Assembly: GCF_025210595.1 (NCBI RefSeq)
Contig: NZ_JAOARH010000080.1
Coordinates: 1-58,343, forward strand
Direction of reading: 5' to 3'
Length of the DNA: 58,343 nt
Origin: Winogradskyella sp.
GTDB taxonomy: Bacteria; Bacteroidota; Bacteroidia; Flavobacteriales; Flavobacteriaceae
The position numbers and the translations under genes are program-made. The notes under the pieces were generated by a model. That model saw only the letters and a list, made by a program, of their open reading frames with translations, was not told where the DNA came from and ran no database searches. This document shows, piece by piece, positions 18,565 through 27,602 of this stretch. Numbering within the stretch: the stretch's first letter is position 1; each line of letters opens with the position of its first letter.

Positions 18565-19896
18565 TTATAAATTGCGTATAGCTTTTTTAAATTGACGCCC
18601 TCTATCTTCGTAATTATCAAACAAATCAAAACTTGCACAAGCAGGTGACAATAACACATTATCACCAGCATATGCTATTTTATAAGCAACCTTAACCGCT
18701 TCATTCATACTCTGTGTCTCAACAACAACATCTACCAAGTTACCAAATGCTTCAATCAGTTTCTTATTATCAACTCCAAGACAGATAATTGCTTTTACTT
18801 TTTCATTAACAAACTGAAACAATTCTCTATAATCATTACCTTTATCTACACCACCAACAATCCATACTGTTGGTGCATTCATGCTTTCTAAAGCAAAATA
18901 AGTAGCATTTACATTAGTGGCTTTAGAGTCATTAATGTATTGCACTTTATTTATTTTTAGCACATGCTCTAAACGATGCTCTACACCCTGAAAATTCTCT
19001 AAACTCTCGCGTATCGTTTGCTTTCTAATTTTAAGTAAATGCGCCACAGTAGAAGCTGCCATTGCATTCTTAATATTATGTTTCCCTTCTAATGTTATGT
19101 TCTCTGTTGGCATAATGGTTTGATTATTATCTATTGTTATTATTATTTTTTTGTCTTTATAGTACGCACCTTCTTCTATAACCTGTGTTAATGAAAAAGG
19201 CAATTTTTTAGATTGAATTTGATTATTCTGTAACCAAGTTGTAATCACTTCATCATCTGCATCGTAAATGAAATAGTCATCTTTAGTTTGGTTTTCTATA
19301 ATTCTAAATTTTGAAGCGATATAGTTTTCAAACTTATAATCATAGCGATCTAAATGATCTGGTGTGATATTAGTTAAAATTGCCACTTTAGGCTGAAACT
19401 CATAGATATCATCTAACTGAAAACTACTTATCTCTAACACATAATTTCTATAATCTTCTTCAAGGATTTGCTTAGCAAAACTATCTCCTATATTACCAGC
19501 CAAACCAACTTCTAACTCTTGCTTAAGCAAATGATGCGTTAATGTTGCCGTGGTTGTTTTACCATTGCTTCCTGTTATTGCGATTAGCGTTGCATCTGTA
19601 TACTTTGAAGCAAATTCTATTTCTGAAACTATTTTTATCCCAGCTTCACGGATTTGTTTTATTAAAGCTACTTTATCTGGAATTCCAGGACTTTTCATAA
19701 CAATATCTGCGTTCAAAATCTCAGATACAGTATGCTGTTCATCTTCAAATTCAATCTCATTATTTAAAAGAACGTTTTTATACTTTTTTTTGATTTTTCC
19801 TTTATCGGAAACAAATACTTCGTAACCTTTTTCCTTTCCTAAAAGCGCAGTACCTACTCCACTTTCTCCTCCACCAAGAATCACCAATCTTTTCAT
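18565..19896 (-). CDS. murD: UDP-N-acetylmuramoyl-L-alanine--D-glutamate ligase
   Basis: Adds D-Glu to UDP-MurNAc-L-Ala. The 443-residue cytoplasmic protein starts with LVILGGGESGVG (UDP-binding domain), has the ATP loop GSNGKTTT (109-116) and the LTNITPDHLDRYDY segment, and YINDSKATNVNAT in the second half, which is specific for MurD among Mur ligases. It shares one base with the end of mraY, so coupling is likely. Confidence 0.96.
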   Translation of the reverse strand: MKRLVILGGGESGVGTALLGKEKGYEVFVSDKGKIKKKYKNVLLNNEIEFEDEQHTVSEILNADIVMKSPGIPDKVALIKQIREAGIKIVSEIEFASKYTDATLIAITGSNGKTTTATLTHHLLKQELEVGLAGNIGDSFAKQILEEDYRNYVLEISSFQLDDIYEFQPKVAILTNITPDHLDRYDYKFENYIASKFRIIENQTKDDYFIYDADDEVITTWLQNNQIQSKKLPFSLTQVIEEGAYYKDKKIIITIDNNQTIMPTENITLEGKHNIKNAMAASTVAHLLKIRKQTIRESLENFQGVEHRLEHVLKINKVQYINDSKATNVNATYFALESMNAPTVWIVGGVDKGNDYRELFQFVNEKVKAIICLGVDNKKLIEAFGNLVDVVVETQSMNEAVKVAYKIAYAGDNVLLSPACASFDLFDNYEDRGRQFKKAIRNL

Positions 19897-21137
19897 TACC
19901 TAATCTTCAATGTTACGATTGACAGTATTGCCAATAGGATCCCTATAATCCAAAATCGTGTCACAATTTTACTCTCGTGATATCCAGATTTTTGATAATG
20001 ATGGTGTAATGGTGACATTTTAAAAATTCGCCTACCTTCTCCATATTTCTTCCTCGTATATTTAAAATAACTCACTTGCAGCATTACTGATAAATTTTCA
20101 GCCAAGAAAATGCCACATAACAAAGGAATTAACCATTCCTTTCTTACAGCAATGGCAATCACCGCAATGATTCCTCCAATAGTTAAACTTCCTGTATCAC
20201 CCATAAAAACTTGAGCCGGATAAGCATTGTACCATAAAAAACCTACCAAAGCTCCTACAAATGCTGCTATGTAAATTGTTATTTCTTCTACCTGTGGGAT
20301 ATACATTATATTCAGATACTTTGAGAATATGATATTACCCGAAACCCAAGCAAAAATCCCTAAGGTTAACACCACAATAGCAGATGTACCAGCTGCAAGC
20401 CCATCAATACCATCTGTTAGATTAGCTCCGTTAGATACAGCCGTTACTATAACTATAGTCACTAAAACAAAAATGATCCAAGCATACTTTTCTAAATCTG
20501 GACTTATCCAGGTAATTAAATCTGAATAATCAAACTCATTATTCTTTACAAAAGGAATTGTTGTTTTAGTAGATTTTTTTGCTACATCAAACAATTGCGC
20601 CTCTGTTGTATTAGGATTTTCAGCAAGCAATTCTTGTTGTTGCTTAATTGGCAATTCTTCCTTTATTGTAACATCGTTATGAAAATACAGCGTTAACCCT
20701 ACAATAAGACCCAATCCTACCTGGCCTAGCACTTTAAATTTCCCTTTAAGCCCTTCTTTATCGTTTTTAAATTTCTTAATATAATCGTCTATAAAACCAA
20801 TTGCTCCCATCCACAATGTTGTTATGATGAGTAGAATGATATATATGTTTTCGAGCTTTGCTAATAATAAAACCGGAATCAAAGTCGCCAAAATAATAAT
20901 GATTCCTCCCATAGTTGGTGTGCCTGCTTTTTCAGACTGACCTTTTAAACCTAAATCACGGATAGTTTCCCCAACTTGTTTCTTTTGCAAAAACCTAATT
21001 ATACGTTTTCCGTATATCGTTGATATTAACAATGACAAAATAATAGCCATGGCTGCCCTAAAGGTTAGGAAACCAAATAATGACGCTCCAGGAAGCTGGA
21101 ATTGTTGTTCTAAATATTCAAATAAATAATACAGCAT
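19896..21137 (-). CDS. mraY: Phospho-N-acetylmuramoyl-pentapeptide transferase (lipid I synthase)
   Basis: Transfers phospho-MurNAc-pentapeptide to undecaprenyl phosphate at the inner membrane. The catalytic DDY (117-119) and the [15 protein letters not shown] block (236-250) are present, and [15 protein letters not shown] lies near the end. About ten transmembrane helices. The protein has 413 residues, around 50 more than E. coli MraY; the surplus is a hydrophilic stretch at about 153-205 between two helices, probably on the periplasmic side. It directly abuts murE. Confidence 0.96.
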   Translation of the reverse strand: MLYYLFEYLEQQFQLPGASLFGFLTFRAAMAIILSLLISTIYGKRIIRFLQKKQVGETIRDLGLKGQSEKAGTPTMGGIIIILATLIPVLLLAKLENIYIILLIITTLWMGAIGFIDDYIKKFKNDKEGLKGKFKVLGQVGLGLIVGLTLYFHNDVTIKEELPIKQQQELLAENPNTTEAQLFDVAKKSTKTTIPFVKNNEFDYSDLITWISPDLEKYAWIIFVLVTIVIVTAVSNGANLTDGIDGLAAGTSAIVVLTLGIFAWVSGNIIFSKYLNIMYIPQVEEITIYIAAFVGALVGFLWYNAYPAQVFMGDTGSLTIGGIIAVIAIAVRKEWLIPLLCGIFLAENLSVMLQVSYFKYTRKKYGEGRRIFKMSPLHHHYQKSGYHESKIVTRFWIIGILLAILSIVTLKIR

Positions 21138-22601
21138 CTATTTTTGTAATTGTTTTAAAAATTCTTGAACCGTTTTATAGTCATCAAAATCAAAGCGCTT
21201 ACCTTTAATTTCCTGATAGGTTTCGTGTCCTTTTCCAGCAATGAGAATAATATCTTTAGAGTAAGCCATTTGACATGCCGTCTTTATAGCTTGCTTTCTA
21301 TCTGTTATTGATAGCGTCTTTTTATAATTTTGAGGCTCAACTCCTTTCTCCATATCTTCAATGATCACCTCTGGCACTTCACTACGTGGATTATCACTAG
21401 TAAAAATCACCTTTGTACTCAAAGCTGAAGCAATGTGTGCCATTTTTGGTCGCTTGGTTTTATCTCTATCACCACCACATCCTACTACAGTAATTAGCTC
21501 TTCATTTTTAGTACGAATACTATTAATGGTTTCTAAAACATTTTTCAAAGCATCTGGCGTATGTGCATAATCAACGATGGCAGTAATTTTTTCATCCGAA
21601 ATAAAATACTGAAAGCGTCCAGATACATTTTCTAACTCACTTATCAGCCTTAAAATCTCATCTTTTTCTAAGCCTAATAATTCCGAAGCTCCATATATTG
21701 CCAAAATATTATATGCATTAAAATTTCCTATTAATCGCGTCCAAAGTTCATTATCATTAACTTTAAGCAACAAACCACTAAACTCGTTTTCTAAAATTTG
21801 AGCTCTATAGTCTGCATAATTTTTAAGCGCATAAGTCAATTTTCTTGCCTTTGTATTTTGCAGCATCACCAAGCCATTTTTATCATCTAAATTTGACAAT
21901 GCAAAAGCATCTTTTGGCAATTGATCGAAAAACGTCTTTTTTACATCTCTGTACTCAGCAAATGTTTCGTGATAATCTAAATGATCGTGTGAGAGATTGG
22001 TGAAAATTCCACCTGCAAACTTCAACCCTTCTGTTCTTCTTTGATGAATACCGTGAGAACTCACCTCCATAAAACAAAACTCAACACCCTCATCGTTCAT
22101 TAACTTTAAATACTTATTAATTGTTAAAGAATCTGGCGTGGTATGTGTTGCCTTATAAGTTGTATTATCTACCATAATTTTTACCGTAGACAACAGACCT
22201 ACTTTGTATCCTGCTTTCTTAAATAGCTGATACAACAAACTTGTTACCGTAGTTTTCCCATTAGTTCCAGTAACACCAACTAATTTTAAGTTTTCTGAAG
22301 GATGCTCATAATAATTAGAAGCCATATAAGCCAATGCTTGATTAGAGTTAACAACCTCTATATAAGTTATTCCATCTACCAATATTTCAGGTAGTGTTTC
22401 GCACACTATAGATTTTGCACCATCTGTAATAGCTTTTTCAATATACTTATGACCATCAGTTATGGTTCCTGATATTGCAACAAAAACATCATTAGATTCT
22501 ATTTTCCGCGAATCGAATTCAATCTTATTTACTGCAACACTAGTATCACCAACCACAGCATTGATAGTAACTTTATACAATATGTCTTTTAAATATTTCA
22601 T
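21138..22601 (-). CDS. murE: UDP-MurNAc-tripeptide synthetase, meso-diaminopimelate-adding type
   Basis: Adds the third amino acid to the peptide stem. The 487-residue protein has the ATP loop GTNGKTT (112-118), the SHDHLDYH segment, and the specificity motif DNPR (403-406), which in known MurE enzymes selects meso-diaminopimelate rather than L-lysine. The cell wall is therefore expected to be of the DAP type, as in other Bacteroidota. Its start overlaps the end of ftsI by four bases, and mraY follows without a gap. Confidence 0.96.
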   Translation of the reverse strand: MKYLKDILYKVTINAVVGDTSVAVNKIEFDSRKIESNDVFVAISGTITDGHKYIEKAITDGAKSIVCETLPEILVDGITYIEVVNSNQALAYMASNYYEHPSENLKLVGVTGTNGKTTVTSLLYQLFKKAGYKVGLLSTVKIMVDNTTYKATHTTPDSLTINKYLKLMNDEGVEFCFMEVSSHGIHQRRTEGLKFAGGIFTNLSHDHLDYHETFAEYRDVKKTFFDQLPKDAFALSNLDDKNGLVMLQNTKARKLTYALKNYADYRAQILENEFSGLLLKVNDNELWTRLIGNFNAYNILAIYGASELLGLEKDEILRLISELENVSGRFQYFISDEKITAIVDYAHTPDALKNVLETINSIRTKNEELITVVGCGGDRDKTKRPKMAHIASALSTKVIFTSDNPRSEVPEVIIEDMEKGVEPQNYKKTLSITDRKQAIKTACQMAYSKDIILIAGKGHETYQEIKGKRFDFDDYKTVQEFLKQLQK

Positions 22602-24613
22602 GATGCTTCTAAGACAATTGTTTGATTAGGTTTTAATTTCTGATGCTTTTCTACAGACTGCTTTTTCACTGTTCCGCTTCCTTTTAGTTTTACTTTTACA
22701 TTAACTTGAAGGTTTTCTAACAAAGCAATTGCATCCATAGCTGGCATACCAACAACACGAGGCATTAATTCTTTATACTTGCGTGAATTCTCGAAGTAAT
22801 TTTCAAAATCGTTGTTAACCAAATTGTTATTAAAATCGAGCGTTTTCACCTCATCAATTATTGGTGTATCTGTGTATATTTTTTGAGCAATACGCTTAAA
22901 AACTGGACCAGAAACATCGGCACCATAATAACCTACTTTTGTACTTGGTTTATGGATGACCACAATGCAGGAATACTTAGGGTTATCTACAGGAAAATAA
23001 CCTGCAAATGAAGAAATGTACTTTTTATCTTTTTTCCATTCTTCAAAATTAGCATAGTCTGTACGCGCAGTCCCAGTTTTACCAGCCATTGAAAATGTTT
23101 CAGAATACATTCGCTTGCCTGTACCACGTATAACAATGTTTTTTAAAATATCTTTAATCTCCGCCAATGTTTTGTCTGAACATATTTTATCTAGAATCAC
23201 CTCCTTTTCAAACACCTCAATATCTTTATCAAAAGATTTTACCGAACGGATAAAACGCGGCTTAATCATTTCTCCATTATTAGCAATAGCATTATAAAAG
23301 GTTAATGTTTGCAATGGTGTTATAGCCAAATTATAACCATAAGCTACTGAAGGCAAAGCATTTCTACTCCAATTAGATTTCCCTGGTTCTGGTATATTTG
23401 GAATACCTTCCCCTTGAATAGGAATATCTAATGAATCGTTTAATTTCCAATGCTTAATATGATCGATAAACTTTTTTGGATTCTTTGAATAATGATCATC
23501 AACAATTGTTGCCAAACCAATATTTGAAGACACCTCTAATGCTTTAGCCGCAGAAATTTTACCATAACCACCACGATGAGAATCACTTATTGTTCTACCA
23601 TAAAAATATTTCACACCTTTTTTGGTATCTATAACTGTAGACGTATCAATCACCTTATCTTCTAAAGCTGCCATCATTGCCATAACCTTAAATGTAGATC
23701 CTGGCTCATGCGATTCGTAAACAGCGTAATTTCTTTTTTCGTAATAAGTCCCTTTTGATGTTTTTGCGAGATTTGCAATTGCTTTAACTTCACCTGTCTT
23801 AACATCCATTACCACAACACAACCATGCTCTGCTTCATATTTTTCTAACTGACCTAATAATGAATGATGCGCTATATCTTGAATGTTAACATCTATAGTT
23901 GTATAAATATCAAAACCATCTTGCGGCTCTACCTGATCAAAATCTGCGATAGGTTTCCATTTTCCATTACCTATTTTCTGCTTGAGGCGCTTTCCTTTAA
24001 CACCTCTTAGATATTTTTCACCAAAAGCACCATCAATTCCTGCTCTTGCTGTATCACCATTACTATCTATACGTTCATAACCCACAGATCTTGCAGCAAT
24101 CTCACCCATAGGATGTTCACGTCTTATATTTTGCTCTACAATTAAACCTCCACCTATAGCACCTTTATTAAGTAATGGAAAATTCCGAACTCTTATATAG
24201 TCTGAATAACTTATATTTCTTGCTAGTAGAAAATATCTATTTTTATTTCTACGTGCTTTTCTAATAATATCTTTGTAGTATGATGCCGACTTCCCTTTGT
24301 ATGCAGAAAGCGAATCTGCTAAAGCTCCTATATGCTCATCAAAAACTTTCTGTTTAGCTTGAACAGCATCTATTCTAATATCGTACTTTGGAATTGAAGT
24401 CGCTAAAAGACTCCCATCAGCAGAATAAACATTCCCTCTATTAGGTTCAATATCAAAATCTTGAACCGTTCTCTTTTCAGCAAGCTGCCTGTATTGATCG
24501 CCTTGAATAAACTGAATACTACATAACTTAAAAACCACAGCTAACGCAAAGACAAACATACAGCCTGCTACGAAATACAATCTGTTTAATATGTTGGTTT
24601 CTAATGTTGCCAA
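22598..24613 (-). CDS. ftsI: Septal peptidoglycan transpeptidase FtsI (class B PBP) with C-terminal PASTA domain
   Basis: Cross-links septal peptidoglycan. A single transmembrane helix (about 11-30) anchors the protein; the dimerisation domain follows, then the transpeptidase domain with the active-site tetrad STFK (306-309), SSN (362-364) and KTGT (512-515). The last 58 residues (about 614-671, MPRVVGMPAMDAIALL onward) form one PASTA repeat, a feature of Bacteroidota FtsI that E. coli lacks. Total length is 671. It precedes murE with a four-base overlap. The 93-base gap before it holds two short palindromes. Confidence 0.96.
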   Translation of the reverse strand: MATLETNILNRLYFVAGCMFVFALAVVFKLCSIQFIQGDQYRQLAEKRTVQDFDIEPNRGNVYSADGSLLATSIPKYDIRIDAVQAKQKVFDEHIGALADSLSAYKGKSASYYKDIIRKARRNKNRYFLLARNISYSDYIRVRNFPLLNKGAIGGGLIVEQNIRREHPMGEIAARSVGYERIDSNGDTARAGIDGAFGEKYLRGVKGKRLKQKIGNGKWKPIADFDQVEPQDGFDIYTTIDVNIQDIAHHSLLGQLEKYEAEHGCVVVMDVKTGEVKAIANLAKTSKGTYYEKRNYAVYESHEPGSTFKVMAMMAALEDKVIDTSTVIDTKKGVKYFYGRTISDSHRGGYGKISAAKALEVSSNIGLATIVDDHYSKNPKKFIDHIKHWKLNDSLDIPIQGEGIPNIPEPGKSNWSRNALPSVAYGYNLAITPLQTLTFYNAIANNGEMIKPRFIRSVKSFDKDIEVFEKEVILDKICSDKTLAEIKDILKNIVIRGTGKRMYSETFSMAGKTGTARTDYANFEEWKKDKKYISSFAGYFPVDNPKYSCIVVIHKPSTKVGYYGADVSGPVFKRIAQKIYTDTPIIDEVKTLDFNNNLVNNDFENYFENSRKYKELMPRVVGMPAMDAIALLENLQVNVKVKLKGSGTVKKQSVEKHQKLKPNQTIVLEAS

Positions 24614-24626
24614 AGTTTAAGTTTTT

Positions 24627-24653
24627 ACTCAATGAGTTAACTCGATAATCGAG
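24627..24653. repeat. Two tandem short palindromes before ftsI
   Basis: ACTCA-A-TGAGT (24627-24637) and CTCGAT-A-ATCGAG (24641-24653) are both perfect and lie 14 to 40 bases before the ftsI start codon. They could be an operator or simple hairpins in the mRNA leader. Nothing else supports a role. Confidence 0.35.
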
Positions 24654-24706
24654 ATTAATTATGATTTTTTTATTATCTAATTTTATATTATTGGGCGAAA
24701 TTTTAT

Positions 24707-25027
24707 TCACTTTTCTGAGCCAACGACTTTAATTTTTGTTGGTGGTATTTCAGAAATTTGAATTCCTTTTTCTGCCACTTTATTTATAATGGATGACTCC
24801 ATTTTTAAACGCATTAATTTTGATCTCCCATCTACAAAAGCAGATCTCAGTTCTTTTACCTCATTTGCCAATTTTGCAATTTCATGCACTTTATTGTCTG
24901 CACTATGAGAACTCGCTATCATTATTACTGCTAGAAATGAAATAAAAATGATGATGCGCCAATTTTTAAACGAATCATCACTGATTAGAAATTTTCCGCG
25001 CAATATGCTATAAACACTTTTCTTCAT
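24707..25027 (-). CDS. ftsL: FtsL-like division protein
   Basis: A 106-residue bitopic protein: about 25 cytoplasmic residues, a transmembrane helix (about 25-42, IIIFISFLAVIMIASSHS), then a helical, probably coiled-coil region (VHEIAKLANEVKELRSAF). Sequence similarity to model FtsL is low by eye; the call rests on topology, size and position between rsmH and ftsI, where ftsL always lies. FtsL normally joins FtsQ and FtsB and activates FtsWI. A 109-base repeat-containing gap separates it from rsmH. Confidence 0.85.
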   Translation of the reverse strand: MKKSVYSILRGKFLISDDSFKNWRIIIFISFLAVIMIASSHSADNKVHEIAKLANEVKELRSAFVDGRSKLMRLKMESSIINKVAEKGIQISEIPPTKIKVVGSEK

Positions 25028-25033
25028 TTCATT

Positions 25034-25056
25034 TCCTACGTAAGCAGGAACCTGTT
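25034..25056. repeat. Degenerate interspersed repeat between rsmH and ftsL
   Basis: TTCCT-acgtaagc-AGGAA is a short palindrome of the same style as the repeat at 18484-18560. The rest of the 109-base gap holds only AT-rich sequence with a further GATTCACTTCGACTTCG piece. Confidence 0.35.
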
Positions 25057-25136
25057 TTTGATTTATTTTGTTTCTCTATTAAACACTACTGATTCACTTC
25101 GACTTCGTTCTGCAATCAACATTCAGATACCTATAA

Positions 25137-26042
25137 CTATATTTTTTCAGCAACACGAAGCTTTGCGCTTCTAGCCCTATTATTAAGTTTTATCTCTTCA
25201 ACAGACGGAACAATAAGACCTCCTACTTTTTTTAATGGCACTTCAAAATTCCCAAACATATCTCGCTCTGGCTCACCTTCAAACAGCCCATTTCTTATAA
25301 ATCGTTTCACCAATCTATCTTCTAAAGAGTGATAAGAAATAAAACTCAACCTACCACCAACTTTCAACACTTCAGGCATTTGTAACAACAGTTCTTTTAA
25401 CACTTCAATCTCTTGATTAACCTCAATCCTAATTGCCTGATAGATTTGCGCCAACACCTTGTTTTCTTTTCTATGATTAAGAAATGACTTTAAAACCAAT
25501 TTTAATTGCTGACTTGTTTCTATGGGCTTATTTTTTCGTTCCGAAACAATAACTCTTGCCATAGCTGGCGCTTGTCTCAACTCACCATATTGCAACAACA
25601 CAGACTTTAACTTATCTTCCTCATATTCATTAATCACCTCAAAAGCAGATAGTTTATTTTGCTGATTCATTCTCATATCTAATTTTGCTTCTAATCGTGT
25701 TGAAAAACCACGCTCAGCAACATCAAATTGATGAGAAGACACTCCAAAATCTGCCAAAACACCATCTACCGCTTTTACACCATAAAATCTTAAGAACCTT
25801 TTTATATATCTAAAATTCTCATTAATGAGAACAAACCGATCATCTTCTATAACATTAGCAAGCGCATCTTTATCCTGATCAAACGCAAACAACTTACCAT
25901 TTGGACCAAGTCTAGATAAAATCTCCCGGCTATGCCCTCCACCTCCAAAAGTGACATCTACATAAACTCCATCTGGCTTTATAGCTAAACCATCTACCGT
26001 TTCTTTTAAAAGAACTGCATTATGATATTCCATCTCCTTCAT
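25137..26042 (-). CDS. rsmH: 16S rRNA (cytosine1402-N4)-methyltransferase
   Basis: Methylates N4 of C1402 in 16S rRNA with S-adenosylmethionine. The 301-residue protein has the SAM-binding GGGGHS loop (33-38) preceded by VDVTF, the DFGVSSHQFD block, and SYHSLEDRLVKRF near the C-terminus, all typical of RsmH (MraW). It overlaps the end of mraZ by 23 bases; a second Met at residue 4 would give an overlap of 14. It is the second gene of the dcw cluster, as in most bacteria. Confidence 0.96.
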   Translation of the reverse strand: MKEMEYHNAVLLKETVDGLAIKPDGVYVDVTFGGGGHSREILSRLGPNGKLFAFDQDKDALANVIEDDRFVLINENFRYIKRFLRFYGVKAVDGVLADFGVSSHQFDVAERGFSTRLEAKLDMRMNQQNKLSAFEVINEYEEDKLKSVLLQYGELRQAPAMARVIVSERKNKPIETSQQLKLVLKSFLNHRKENKVLAQIYQAIRIEVNQEIEVLKELLLQMPEVLKVGGRLSFISYHSLEDRLVKRFIRNGLFEGEPERDMFGNFEVPLKKVGGLIVPSVEEIKLNNRARSAKLRVAEKI

Positions 26043-26490
26043 CTTCTTGTCCCATTACCTCTTCTGCTAAATCTGCAAAATCCGAAGCAGCATCATCAAT
26101 AGCCTGTTCGTATTTTTCTTTATCCCAGATTTCGACAATATTTACCGCAGAAGCCAACACTACTTCTTTTGAAATACCAGAAAACCCAACTAAATCCTTA
26201 GGAATCAATAAACGCCCTGCACTATCAACCTCTACTATTTTCACTCCAGCAGTAAATCGCCTAATAAAATCATTATTCTTTTTCTTAAAACGATTGAGTT
26301 TATTGATTTTTGCCATCAGAACATTCCACTCAGACATTGGATATAATTCTAAGCAAGACTGAAATACCGCACGTTTAAGAACAAAACCATCTTGTAAAGC
26401 AGCAGACATTTGCTTTTTTAAAGCAGCAGGTATCATCAACCTTCCTTTGGCATCTGCTTTGCATTCGTATGTTCCTATAAATGAATTCAA
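26020..26490 (-). CDS. mraZ: Transcriptional regulator MraZ
   Basis: A 156-residue protein with two SpoVT/AbrB-like halves, each with the DxxGRLxIP motif (DAKGRLMIP at 13-21 and DSAGRLLIP at 89-97). MraZ forms ring-shaped oligomers that bind repeated GTGGG-type sites before its own gene and control the dcw cluster. Such repeats are present just upstream here (26543-26567). The C-terminus is acidic. It is the first gene of the cluster, divergent from the hydrolase gene. Confidence 0.96.
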   Translation of the reverse strand: MNSFIGTYECKADAKGRLMIPAALKKQMSAALQDGFVLKRAVFQSCLELYPMSEWNVLMAKINKLNRFKKKNNDFIRRFTAGVKIVEVDSAGRLLIPKDLVGFSGISKEVVLASAVNIVEIWDKEKYEQAIDDAASDFADLAEEVMGQEDEGDGIS

Positions 26491-26502
26491 TGTCTTTGCT
26501 TT

Positions 26503-26567
26503 CCCACTTCAACGTTTAAGAATCAAATATATTGAAAAATTTACCACATTTTACCACTGACTCCCAC
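26503..26567 (-). promoter_or_regulatory. mraZ promoter with tandem MraZ-type GTGG repeats
   Basis: On the minus strand TATATTTG (26531 to 26524) fits the -7 box. Upstream of it lie three repeats with an exact 10-base period: GTGGG (26567-26563), GTGGT (26557-26553) and GTGGT (26547-26543). A further GTGGG (26507-26503) is in the leader. In other bacteria MraZ binds TGGG-like units separated by five bases; the repeats would cover the -33 region, fitting autoregulation. Confidence 0.65.
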
Positions 26568-26715
26568 TTTTGTTGATAAGTTTTAATTTTTAAACCCTTC
26601 AACACTAAAAAACTCAATAAATTCATCGCGTTAAAACAAAAACCAGAAACAGTGCTTATCAACATGTTATATGCTACTGAATAAAAACTACACACATTGA
26701 AAGCATTAATTTTAT

Positions 26716-26745
26716 TTGTTTTAAAAAGGATTTAGTTATATTTGT
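26716..26745 (+). promoter_or_regulatory. Promoter of the alpha/beta hydrolase gene
   Basis: TTTG (26716-26719) and TATATTTG (26738-26745), spaced 18 bases, fit the Bacteroidota -33/-7 pattern; the ATG follows 27 bases after the -7 box. Confidence 0.65.
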
Positions 26746-26772
26746 TTCTAACACTAAGCACTAACTTTATAG

Positions 26773-27537
26773 ATGGCACACCTTTTAAAAAAAGAAAAGG
26801 ATTATAGATATATTGAAGTAGGAGAAGGCACACCAATTATAGTGCTCCATGGTTTAATGGGTGGACTAAGTAATTTTGATGCTGTTACTGAATTTTTCAG
26901 TAACAATGGTTACAAAGTCATTATTCCTGAATTGCCTATTTACACCATGTCGCTTTTAAAAACCAATGTTAAAAGCTTTGCTAATTACCTTAAGAAATTT
27001 ATTGAATTTAAAGATTTAGACAATGTTATTCTACTAGGCAACTCACTTGGTGGACATATTGGTCTTTACCACACAAAACTATATCCCGAAAAAGTAAAAG
27101 GACTAATCATTACAGGAAGTTCTGGCCTATATGAAAGTGCTATGGGAGGCGGCTACACTAAACGTAGTGATTACGAAGTTATTAAGAAAAAAGCACAAGA
27201 TGTCTTCTATGATCCAGCCGTTGCTACAAAAGAAATTGTTGACGAGGTTTACGAAACTGTAAATGACAGAAATAAGCTTATTAAAACCTTAGCTATAGCA
27301 AAAAGTGCCATACGACACAATATGGCTAAAGATTTACCTAAAATGCAAACGCCAACTTGTATTATTTGGGGAAAAAACGATACAGTTACTCCGCCAGAAG
27401 TAGCAGAAGAGTTTCATGAACTCTTACCTGATTCCGACTTATTTTGGATTGATAAGTGTGGACATGCAGCTATGATGGAGCATCCAGATGAGTTTAATTC
27501 AATTTTGAATACTTGGCTTGAAAAAAGAGCACTCTAA
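26773..27537 (+). CDS. Alpha/beta-fold hydrolase
   Basis: A 254-residue cytoplasmic hydrolase. The oxyanion region HGLMGG (26-31), the nucleophile elbow GNSLGG with Ser91, and the probable acid Asp203 and base His231 (CGHAAMMEHP) make a complete catalytic triad. The family covers esterases, C-C hydrolases and haloperoxidase-like enzymes, and the substrate cannot be told from sequence. It is divergently placed next to mraZ and is followed by engB after 65 bases, an arrangement that appears to be common in Flavobacteriaceae. Confidence 0.85.
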   Translation: MAHLLKKEKDYRYIEVGEGTPIIVLHGLMGGLSNFDAVTEFFSNNGYKVIIPELPIYTMSLLKTNVKSFANYLKKFIEFKDLDNVILLGNSLGGHIGLYHTKLYPEKVKGLIITGSSGLYESAMGGGYTKRSDYEVIKKKAQDVFYDPAVATKEIVDEVYETVNDRNKLIKTLAIAKSAIRHNMAKDLPKMQTPTCIIWGKNDTVTPPEVAEEFHELLPDSDLFWIDKCGHAAMMEHPDEFNSILNTWLEKRAL

Positions 27538-27579
27538 AGTTGAAGTTGAAAAGCGAATTTTTTATATAACTTAATAAGA

Positions 27580-27598
27580 TTTCTGCCTTCGCAGGAAG
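27580..27598. repeat. Degenerate interspersed repeat before engB
   Basis: TTCTGC-cttc-GCAGGAA is a nearly perfect hairpin (one base missing in the left arm) of the same family as the pieces at 18484 and 25034. It lies immediately before the engB start codon. Confidence 0.4.
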
Positions 27599-27602
27599 TA
27601 CG

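Noticed and set aside
24528-24710. 60-codon minus-strand frame between ftsL and ftsI
   Set aside because: It overlaps the start of ftsI in another frame and has no recognisable features; it is a shadow of the true genes.
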